From the NCBI GenBank assembly GCA_033557675.1, contig JAWQRM010000652.1, positions 1 to 20,677 of the forward strand: a stretch of DNA of 20,677 nucleotides, written 5' to 3'. The notes beneath the pieces are model-generated. The model searched no databases. It was given only the letters and a program-made list of their open reading frames with translations, and was not told where the DNA came from. The stretch is from Coptodactyla brooksi. Its lineage: Eukaryota > Arthropoda > Insecta > Coleoptera > Scarabaeidae. Both the position numbers and the translations under genes were made by a program. This document shows positions 8,985 through 16,779 of this stretch, in pieces; the first letter of the stretch is position 1; every line of letters begins with the position of its first letter.

Positions 8985-9745
8985 TGATGTAAATGACTTC
9001 TGTGGCTCATGTGGCATTGTGTAATGCGCTTGTCATAATTTTTGATAACGTTGTGGCATAATTCAGGCTCTATGACAGCTATTTTGCGTGGTACATCCTG
9101 TTTCAGCTCTTCAATCGTGTTTGGGTTGTTCACTTAGTTTCTACTCTTCAGATAATCCCAAAGAAATAAATTTAGAGTGTTAGATTGTATGATCTCAGGG
9201 TCCAATTGATGTCATAGTTTCAGGAGATATATAATATATATTTTGGACGTTGGGTGTACAAAACAGCCTTGATGTCCATATCTTTCAATTGTCTCCAGAA
9301 GAAGTTGATTTGTGAACACCATTAACTGCCACAGTGTTTTCCATAAAATCTTTAAAAAAATGACAATTACACCTTCAGATCACGAGGCACACCAAGCAGT
9401 CATTTTTTGATGATGTATTTCAGTTTGGAAAATCTCTTCTGAATTTTCCAATCCATAAAATTTGGTAATTTTGCCTGTTTATGAATCTATTGGGATGAAA
9501 ATGAGCCTCACTACTGTAGACAATTTGCTTAGAAAAATAGGTTTCTTGCTCACATATACATATTACAACCACACAACGTTGTTCATGATCTTTCGGCTTC
9601 TAGATCTAGTTTGCTCAAATTTGTGGAACAAATCCAAAATTACACTTTCGGAAAGTCCATTTTGTATTCACGTAGCATGTCCTAGTCGTCTACGTTTTGA
9701 AAATATTCACTTCAGTAATATGGATATTAATTTTTAACTGGCCTC
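8985..9745 (-). pseudogene. Tc1/mariner-superfamily (IS630-like) DDE transposase relic, copy 2
   Basis: Read on the - strand, fragments of the same kind of transposase as copy 1 appear: YSSEAHFHPNRFINRQNYQ (first catalytic block; its Asp is now Ser), FFKDFMENTVAVNGV, ETIERYGHQ-like sequence split over frames, PETMTSIGP where PPRSCDLTP is expected, and a C-terminal stretch TIEELKQDVPRKIAVIEPEL then CHNVIKNYDKRITQC. It is interrupted by many stops. It lies in the same intron as copy 1 but in the opposite orientation. The closing part (9150-8995) is the best preserved. The translation of the opposite strand at 9462-9737 is only its antisense shadow. Confidence 0.75.
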
Positions 9746-10077
9746 CATTGTAGACAATTTTCAATTTTAGATACATTATTACTCGGGCCTTAGTTAATGT
9801 TACATAACGAATCAACCAACCATAGCAATTTACAATTGCATTAAGTATCAATGACTATAAGTTATTTAACAAGGGTCAATTGAAAATTACAAAATATTTT
9901 ATAATTGAATATTTCTGTTTCAAGCGCTTCAAGAAGAAATAGTATGTCGTTCTGAGTACTATTTTGTCTTGTTTTGTCATCTAGTTGCTTGGGCTTAGCT
10001 AATACCTTGACCAAAACTTTAATTTTATTTCTAGTAATATAATTATTGTAAGTAGTATTTTGTGTTTTTTGTTTTAG

Positions 10078-11182
10078 TTTTCAATCAAATGGTGAACTCT
10101 CTGAACACACATGTTGCGGCAACACTGAGTCAGAATGTGATCAAGCTTTAGAATCTAGAGACGAACAGTCGCAAATGAAAGAGATTGTACCTGCAAAAAG
10201 ACGACTTACTAGGAAAGATCCAATAAAATGCACTCATTGTAGTAAAGCCTTCAAGTCCTTATGGAGGTTAAAGACACATATGCTGATCCATACTGGCGAA
10301 CGTCCTCACATGTGCCATATCTGTGGAAAGACATTTTCACAGCGCCCACATTTAAAAACTCACTACTTTACTCACACTGGCATTAAGAATTACATATGTG
10401 AGATATGTGGGAAGAAATTTTCTACCGTATCCTTCCTAAAGATTCATATGCGACACCATGATGATAAAACGAAAAAACATACATGCACGCAATGTTCCAA
10501 AACCTTCTTTCTACCTAGCGAACTCAAAGCTCATATGACAACGCACACTGGTGAACGCCCATTTAAGTGCGTAATCTGTGCAAAGAGTTTCCGATTGAAG
10601 GCTGCAATGAAGACACATCAATTGCGGCATGGATCGTGCGAATTGCAAGACGTGGGACGGCCGTTTTGGTGTAACATGTGTAATCGGACTTTTACGAGAG
10701 AGATTTATTTGGAAAATCATTTAACGGCTGTACATGACGGTGAAAACAAAACAGAGAAATTTATCTGTAAAATTTGCGGAAGGGAATTTCGTACTAAAAA
10801 CACTTTGAAAATGCACAGCATTCGTCATACATCTAGCAGGCCATTTTTATGCACCATATGTAATAGGAATTTTAAGGAGGAAGTGAACCTTATAGCGCAT
10901 ATTAAGTTTCACGCCAGACCGAAGCCGTTTGAGTGTGACACGTGCCATAAACGTTTTATTGACAGGTGCGCCCTACGTGTACACAATCGGACTCATACGG
11001 GAGAGAGACCGTTTGCGTGCGAGCTTTGCGAAAAGCGGTTCACGGTTAAACGTTCCTTGGAAGCTCATATGAGATGCCATACGGGCGAACGTCCTTTCGC
11101 TTGTTCCATTTGTAAAAATACATTTACACAACGATGTTCGCTACAAACTCATATGTTACTAATGCATAATTGTGATCCTTAG
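10078..11182 (+). CDS. C2H2 zinc-finger protein, terminal exon
   Basis: The reading frame is open from an acceptor (TTTTGTTTTAG) at 10077 to TAG 11180-11182, so the ATG at 10175 is internal and not the start. With the 4231-4373 exon the window encodes 415 residues. Counting from that internal Met, eleven canonical fingers lie at about residues 19-39, 47-67, 75-95, 104-124, 132-152, 166-187, 198-218, 226-246, 254-274, 282-302 and 310-331, all C-x2-C-x12-H-x3/4-H. TGERP linkers join several of them, which is the pattern of tandem DNA-binding fingers. With the two upstream fingers the array has about 13. An acidic, Cys-containing spacer (GELSEHTCCGNTESECDQ) separates the two groups. No ZAD, KRAB or BTB domain is visible, but the N-terminus is outside the window. 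It is probably a nuclear sequence-specific DNA-binding protein; target unknown. Confidence 0.95.
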
Positions 11183-11576
11183 GTAATAGTACAATTTGTT
11201 TTTAGCTTTCATTGTAAGCAGCTTGATGGAATCTTAATCCTTGTATTTAGGATGATAAATGTCATTAAGTACAGCAATGTGGTTTTCATTTTAACTATAA
11301 ATTGTTCAGTATTCCCCCCCTGCAACTTTTTATTTTAACAAAAATCATAACAGATTAGAGTTGTAAATTTTATTGAAAATTATTTAAAATGTCATCATTA
11401 CATCATCTGAGATGGACATGTCAAAATTTTTGTAGTCAAATTTTTAATTCATTTTTGTGGACATTGTTTTTCTTTTATACAATTACATAAAAAAGCGGCG
11501 CTTATGTAGATTAATGGACCCACTGTTTTTTGTATGCAATTTTTTTATGCTTTCTTAATAAGAAAGGAGTTTTTCC
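11183..11576 (+). other. Probable 3' UTR of the zinc-finger gene
   Basis: This is AT-rich non-coding sequence between the stop codon and the first AATAAA. Confidence 0.5.
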
Positions 11577-11582
11577 AATAAA
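11577..11582 (+). terminator. Polyadenylation signal AATAAA
   Basis: This is the first canonical AATAAA after the zinc-finger stop codon, about 395 bp downstream. It is a candidate for the transcript 3' end. Confidence 0.4.
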
Positions 11583-11736
11583 AAACTGGGTTTACAGTTA
11601 AATGTTCAACAAAAATATCACGGCAATACTGTGTGTATTGAATGGTGAATGTAACTGGTGAAGATAAAAATACGATAACTCGAAAACCTTTTTGGGACTG
11701 ATTCAATTTTCATTGAGAAACGTGCCAGCATAAAAA

Positions 11737-11958
11737 CTAATTGTTGGCTTTGTGGGGAATACATGTGCACACCAAGCATTGTCCCCGATTTCCATAAACT
11801 TTCATATCATTCTCACCACAACGCAGACATGTACAGTGTTTGTGCAAAAGTCTGTATTCTTTCAACCAATTCTCAAATAAATCATCGGATAACGTTAATT
11901 TTCCATCCAAATTCGCTAAAGTGAAATTTTGCAATTCCTTGCAATTTATTTGCGCCAT
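11737..11958 (-). pseudogene. Merlin/ISXO2-like transposase, N-terminal fragment
   Basis: From ATG 11958 the frame encodes 73 residues. It opens MAQINCKELQNFTLANL, then LFENWLKEYRLLHKHCTC, then a zinc-ribbon pattern CTCLRCGENDMKVYG with a second C-x2-C (CLVC). This order (a helix, WLxExxLL, then paired C-x2-C) is how ISXO2-like transposases of the Merlin/IS1016 group begin. The catalytic domain is missing and the frame stops soon after the ribbon, so it is a truncated relic. The frame can be extended upstream to 11979, but without an ATG. Its N-terminal part is duplicated at 12358-12467. An intact short host protein with a zinc ribbon is the alternative, which I think less likely. Confidence 0.55.
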
Positions 11959-12018
11959 TGATGAACGACTGTACGCCAAGAGGCTAATTAATAAATGTCA
12001 GTAATATGTCAAAAATGA
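11911..12018 (+). repeat. Direct repeat, copy 1
   Basis: This segment recurs at 12358-12467 in the same orientation with few differences (shared GCTAAAGTGAAATTTTGCA, GAACGACTGTACGCCAA and TTAATAAATGTCAGTAATAT). It covers the first codons and the upstream region of the Merlin-like fragment. Confidence 0.85.
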
Positions 12019-12035
12019 AACCATTACGATCTCCA

Positions 12036-12057
12036 CACTGGCTTTTTTTAGCCAGTG
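12036..12057. repeat. Small perfect hairpin, 8-bp stem
   Basis: CACTGGCT and AGCCAGTG flank a loop of six T. It lies between the two direct repeat copies. No gene ends nearby on which it could act. Confidence 0.5.
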
Positions 12058-12357
12058 ATAGATATTTCTTATAGCTAAGTTTGTTAATAAAAATAGTTTT
12101 GTTGGATACAGGTATTACGGATCAATATGCATCCTTTTTCGACTCGATGAGTTCCAGATTTTTTGTAGGGGTGACTTTAGTGCAAAGCGCACGGTGTGGG
12201 GAGGCAGACTACTGACACAGAGAGGAAGACAACTGTATAAAGCTATGCAAGTTGCTGGTCACCGACAGTAGTAGAATTCCCGGTGTGTTTGACTATTGCA
12301 TAACAAAGGGCATACTGTGTAATTACCTTAAGTTAATTACGTTAATGTTCTATACAA

Positions 12358-12467
12358 ATTTGCTAAAGTGAAATTTTGCAGTTCTTCACAATTTATTTGC
12401 ACCATTGGTGAACGACTGTACGCCAAAAGACCAATTAATAAATGTCAGTAATATGTTAAAACTGAAA
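12358..12467 (+). repeat. Direct repeat, copy 2 (second Merlin-like N-terminus on the - strand)
   Basis: This copy on the - strand also encodes an ATG-started opening (12405 downward), MVQINCEELQNFTLANL, and then diverges. The two copies start about 447 bp apart. Either a local duplication or two insertions of the same family would explain this. Confidence 0.8.
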
Positions 12468-12576
12468 GGTGAATAAAAATTAAAAAAAAAATTATGAATT
12501 TTTACTAAAAAATACTATTAAATTCGTGGTCAGCATATCGAAAAACCCCTTTCTATAACATTTCATACAAAATGGA

Positions 12577-12595
12577 CATATATATATATATATAA
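12577..12595. repeat. AT dinucleotide microsatellite
   Basis: This is a run of about nine TA units. Confidence 0.8.
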
Positions 12596-12599
12596 TAGT

Positions 12600-12994
12600 A
12601 CATAGTTAATGTACATAACCGCCGAAAAAACTTATGGTTTATGGCTCGTCAAACCTGTCCCTAGTTGCACAATCACCGAACAACCCGATGGTCCAAAGCG
12701 TTACTTATAGAGGTCATACCTGCAGATTCTACACAAATGGCATTATAAATATGTTCAGAAAAGCCTAAAAATTTTATTTCTTTTTTTCTAAAGAGTTAGT
12801 TTACTGCTTGTTCACTTAGTGTTCACTGCCTGTCAATTGGCAATCTATTAGCTTTGTCTTCCCTTTATGAGATGCACTATATGGCCATTTGTGACTGGAC
12901 ACCTCTCGAAAAGCATGTCACAAGGTATAAAAGACGTTGGAGGGGTAGATAATTGTCAGAGCAGCTACTGCAGTGAATATGAACAATGCAGGAC
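12600..12994. other. No gene seen
   Basis: This is intergenic sequence before the Tc1 relic and may include its decayed upstream part. No frame is recognised. Confidence 0.35.
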
Positions 12995-13145
12995 ACTGCA
13001 GGACAAGGCAGGGCAATGCTCCATCTCATACAGCATGTGTTATTAAGGTGTGATTTGAGGAAATGGAACACCTCTGGAACACCTTTGGGATGAGTTGGAG
13101 CGCCAGTTGAAAGCCAGATTGCTTAGATCTATCATCGGGCCAGTC
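12995..13145 (+). pseudogene. Tc1-like transposase relic 1, internally deleted
   Basis: Two pieces of the C-terminal half of a Tc1-type transposase are visible: NAPSHTACVIKV followed by FEEM (13015 onward; QDNAPSHT holds the second catalytic Asp in the family) and then EHLWDELERQLKARLLRS (13077 onward). The segment that should separate them, WPAQSPDLNPI, is missing. At the joint the 9-mer GGAACACCT occurs twice (13065 and 13076), suggesting a small repeat-associated deletion or slippage. No upstream DNA-binding domain is recognised. It is a short, dead remnant. Confidence 0.75.
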
Positions 13146-13238
13146 ACCTATTACAGTTATACTAAATACGATAATAATCAGTAACACTAGAGCCATAACG
13201 CCATCAAATAGATTGACTTGGATGTGTTTCGACTTTAT

Positions 13239-13339
13239 CATTTTCCGACTTTAGTAGCAGATTATGGTTCAATTTGGATGTAAGTATATCTTCCTTACAA
13301 CCAAATTGAATCATAATTTGCTACTAGAGTTGGAAAATG
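13239..13339. repeat. Long hairpin, 46-bp arms with 9-nt loop
   Basis: Arms 13239-13284 and 13294-13339 are inverted copies with 5 differences in 46. Four of the five would be G-U pairs if the + strand were transcribed, leaving one true mismatch. It may be a foldback element or MITE remnant, or a precursor-like RNA hairpin. There is no coding potential. Confidence 0.8.
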
Positions 13340-13369
13340 ATGTGAACGAAGTCGTAGGGTACTTTACCA

Positions 13370-15000
13370 ATCAAAAAAGGAGTTTTTACATATTCTTCTA
13401 GATATATTAAACGAAAAATTGATGAAAAACGCACTCAAGAAAAGGTGGTAGAACACCCGTCCCACAGATGATAAAACTAAGCTAAGCCGCGCAATTAAAC
13501 AGTTAAAAAATATGCTTGAATAGAGGTAAAAATCATATCATTCAAGAGTACCTGGTTAAATTATTAGCTTCTGAAGCGAGTTATTATTTATTATGGAAGG
13601 ACTTCAATCAGATTAAACATCCTCAAGACTTTATGCCACCTATCAAGAAACCAAATGAGAAGTACGCTACACATGATATGCAGAAGGTTAACACTTTTGC
13701 AGTCCATCTAGAAAATGTGTTCAAAGCTTTTCCAGCTGTTTGCAGAAGAGGAGCAAATCTACGATAACTCCTTACTACATAACGCTCCATATAACTTAAT
13801 ACTCTTTAAAGCTCCTTATCTAATAGACATACCAATCAGAAAAGTGAAAATCAAAGAAGTGCAAACAGTAATAGACAAAGATCTGAATCCTAACAAGATA
13901 CTTGGGTACGAGCTGATTATTGGTATGGTCTTGAAGCAGCTTCTACATGCAGGTGTTGAGATGCTCACTCTGATTTTCAATGCTCTCCTGCGATTGTATT
14001 ATTTTCAGTCACAGTGGTAGGCATCAACTTAAGGTACCAACTTATTGACCAATCAGCTTTTTATCAATCATGTCAAAGGTGTTTGAGAAGTTATTCTTGA
14101 AAATGCTCAAACCTTTAAAAGTGAATCGAGCTTCTAGTTACCAATTTTGTTTTACAGATCAGCATTCGACTATAGAACACTATCATAGGGTGGCCAGGAA
14201 AGTCAGGAATTACCAGGAACCTTCTTTGACGTTCTTTGAGGTTTTGTAGATATTCGATAAAGTATGGCATGTTACAAAATAAAAAAGAAACTTTCCCAGC
14301 CTTTTGCAAGGATTTTGTTGTCCTACCTGACAAATAGGCACTTTATGGTGAAATATTCACACTTCTATTATGTATTTGCTTTACACATATAAATTTCTGA
14401 TGATGAATGACAGAGTACTGGCAACATTCGATAACACAGCAGTATTGGAATCACATGATAATCATATTCTCGTATCTCGTTTTCTGCAGAACCATTTGAA
14501 TAAGAGCACAAGTGGCTCGACATCTGGTGTATCAAAGTTAATGCATCCAAATCAGTGCATATCACATTTACCTTGAGAACAGGGCCACATGTCCTCCTGT
14601 CCATATTAAAAGTCCACTGCTACAAAAAGCGGATGTGAGGTGTCCCAGAATTTATTTTGATAAATATCTGATTTGGACTAAACACATCTGGCCAAAACTA
14701 GTACAATTAGGTCACACTTATAGAAAAATGTAATGGCTTATGGGTTCTAAACCTCAGTAAAGTGTGAGAACAAACTGATTCTCTACAAAGCAGTAATTAA
14801 ACCTATATGGATGTATGGTAACCAAATATGGGGAACTGCTAGCAACTCCAATATAGCAGAGCTGCAGTGCTTCCAATATAAAATTTTAAGACAACTTATC
14901 AACACCTAATAATAATTTAGGTTTGCTCCTAATGATGTCATTCACGAAGACCTTCAAACAGTGTCAGTAAATAGTCAATGAGTATTCTTTTTCATATTTT
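13370..15000 (+). pseudogene. Jockey-clade LINE, ORF2 relic (reverse transcriptase)
   Basis: Pieces in three frames follow the order of a Jockey ORF2, from the linker after the endonuclease to the end of the thumb. They include TDDKTKLSRAIKQLKNMLE, YSLLWK-like sequence, FAVHLENVFKAF, VKIKEVQTVIDKDLNPNK, LIFNALLRLYYFQSQW (RT start), SAFYQSCQ for the SLLPIMSK block, FTDQHSTIEH split over frames, IFDKVWH (RT palm), SYLTNRHFMVKY, TFDNTAVLESH, which stands where FADDTAV lies and has lost part of the F-x-DD active site, and WMYGNQIWGTASNSNI. Frequent stops and frameshifts show long decay. The endonuclease and ORF1 are not visible upstream, consistent with 5' truncation. The element probably ends with its 3' UTR near 15195 (GAAGTCAATAAAAAC). 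Confidence 0.9.
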
Positions 15001-15014
15001 GGCATAGTGGTGCA
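14979..15014 (+). repeat. Tail-like segment shared with the hammerhead-motif repeats
   Basis: GAGTATTCTTTTTCATATTT and GGCATAGTGGTG resemble the sequence right after motif A (1324-1360, GAGCATCC then TTTTGGCGTAGTGGTG). No hammerhead core precedes it here; what lies upstream is Jockey coding sequence. Confidence 0.45.
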
Positions 15015-15195
15015 TTGTTTAAATAATGCTCTGTGTAGCCAGTAGTAACATGTAAATGGTATTTTATGTGAAAGGAAGAAAGTCAATGGACTAACCTTCA
15101 CTATGTCAATCTTAATCTGTACTTATAGCTTTGCTTAATATGTTGAAGTGGATAAATTGTAAAAAATGTGGAAGTCAATAAAAACAAAATACAGG

Positions 15196-15940
15196 TGTTT
15201 GTTTACAGTTAATAATGGTTTGAATCTCACTTGTAGCATGCTAAAAGCGTTTTTTTGGTTTCCTTCCTTGACTAATGGTCGTGAATAGTTTGGGGAGATT
15301 TTTGCTAGTACACTATTCAGTTACACAGAGATCGCATCAATGCAGGCTTGCTCACGAATGAAAAACGCTTTAGAACATGTGAAAATGTTCACTCCCTACG
15401 GAGAAAGTGGTTCATCTATATTAAGGTAGCCCGTCACTAGCTCCCTGTTTTAACAACTTTAAAAGTAAAGTTGTTAAACATTATCTCAAAAATTTTTTAT
15501 GCAATCATGTATATATGTACATTTTGCACAGTTATATTTAGAAAAATTCTCAACAAGTGGTCAGTCATTAAAAAGAGTTGACTATTGTAATTTTGATGTC
15601 ATTGTTTGCAATTTTTAAATGTACAGTTTGATATAATTTTTGTTAAAACTGAAATGCTGTTCTTAAGTAGATTTGATCTTGTTCAAGTATTGATCTTGTT
15701 CATTTGGACTTGATCAAGTTCAATCACCATTGAACTTGGTGATTGTTGTAAAATTCTCCATACACCTGATGTCCCACAAGTCATGTTGTAGCCGAAAGGC
15801 ACATATTCCTTATGAAAAACTGGATGCTTAAAGTGACCATAAAACTGTACAACTGACAAGTTGTGCAGTGCATTATACTGTTTGGACTTCTTACACCTTT
15901 GGATAGCTTCTGTCATGATTGTAATTTTTTATTTGAGAAG
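15196..15940. other. Unassigned sequence before Tc1 relic 2
   Basis: Apart from the hairpin at 15449-15478, nothing is recognised. A 77-codon frame on the - strand (15683-15916) lacks any motif I know. Confidence 0.35.
15449..15478. repeat. Perfect 12-bp inverted repeat
   Basis: TTTAACAACTTT and AAAGTTGTTAAA are separated by six bases. This could be a transposon subterminal repeat; no role is evident. Confidence 0.6.
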
Positions 15941-15943
15941 AGG

Positions 15944-16170
15944 AGCTCGACTGGCCGGCACAAAGTCCTGACCTCAACCCTATTAAACATTTCTAGGATG
16001 ATTTGGATCACTATGCCCATTACATCCTAACAACACCACAGACCTGTTCGCTATGTTCCTGACTAAGTGGTGGAGAATACCGGCTGGCATCTACCGCAAC
16101 ATCATGGAAAGTTTTTCTAAAAGGGTCAAGGCCGTCATAACAGCAAATGGCAGCTCTACATTTTGACCCT
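15944..16170 (+). pseudogene. Tc1-like transposase relic 2, C-terminal part
   Basis: The frame reads LDWPAQSPDLNPIKHF, a stop, then DDLDHYAH, then across a shift NNTTDLFAMFLTKWWRIPAG, IYRNIMESFSKRVKAVITA and NGSSTF before TGA. This is the last third of a Tc1 transposase, including the WPAQSPDLNPIEH block. The third catalytic residue of the DD34E triad (Glu of PIEHLW) is now Lys (PIKHF). The first part is missing or unrecognisable, so it is inactive. Unlike relic 1, this copy keeps the WPAQSPDLNP block but ends in a different tail. Confidence 0.85.
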
Positions 16171-16499
16171 ATGTTAGAGCCCGGTAGACTCATTCCTAGG
16201 AGTATCCAGTTATTAATGGCAATATAGTGTGTATCAGGCCTGTTGTGGAGTAACCTGTTTAACTTTATACTCTTTGAGCTAAATACCAATTTTTGCAATA
16301 AACATGAAACAGTTTAAATATTACTTTTATGGAACAAACACACGAGTCATAGCATGAAGTATATTACATTTGCATATGGATATTTCCCACCCTCTCACTT
16401 TTTCATTCTTATTCCTGTACTACCTGACTTGCGCTTCCACTTTTTATCTATCAGTAAAATATTAATTAGAGCAAACAACTTACTCAGGTATTCTAATTA

Positions 16500-16518
16500 C
16501 CGCCACTTGAAGGGTTAA
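16500..16518 (-). repeat. Possible piggyBac-type end (TTAACCCTT)
   Basis: On the - strand this reads TTAACCCTTCAAGTGGCGG, similar in its first bases to the end at 257. No matching second end was found, so this is weak. Confidence 0.2.
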
Positions 16519-16544
16519 AAGAAGTATGTAATGTACAGTAAATG

Positions 16545-16629
16545 TTTATTATAAAATGTAATAAAGGTAATTAATAAAAGAAATATTAAACTACTAATTC
16601 AAAACGAACAAAAATTGATCATCTTTATT
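16545..16629 (-). terminator. Polyadenylation signals of the tail-anchored gene
   Basis: Two AATAAA hexamers on the - strand (16629-16624 and 16550-16545) follow the stop codon by about 150 and 230 bp. Confidence 0.5.
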
Positions 16630-16779
16630 ATTACATTAACCACTTTATACAAATTCCGTAGACACGGGAAAAACTATTCATAAACTTAATATTCACATCG
16701 TTTATAACAAAAAGAAAAAAATTAAATAATGACTCGAAGGGACTAGAAATAAACTCGAAATATGACCGAGTGAAAGAAA

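Larger units (their letters stand above)
4374..10077 (+). other. 5.7-kb intron of the zinc-finger gene, filled with transposon relics
   Basis: The donor is GTACGT at 4374 and the acceptor TTTTTGTTTTAG ends at 10077. It contains two DDE transposase relics in opposite orientation (about 5150-6035 + and 8985-9745 -), a mariner relic (6330-7280) and an unexplained 130-codon frame (7398-7790). The rest (4374-5150, 7800-8985, 9745-10077) is AT-rich with no feature I can support. Confidence 0.75.

Noticed and set aside
9462..9737. 91-codon frame on the + strand
   Set aside because: It is antisense to the second DDE transposase relic, which carries recognisable blocks.
10175..10177. ATG as start of the zinc-finger protein
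   Set aside because: The frame stays open upstream to a splice acceptor at 10077 and joins the 4231-4373 exon to complete a finger.
14920..14960. GCTCCTAATGATGTCATTCACGAAG resembling a hammerhead core before the tail segment at 14979
   Set aside because: It is the Jockey coding stretch APNDVIHEDL; no stem II or GAAA core is present.
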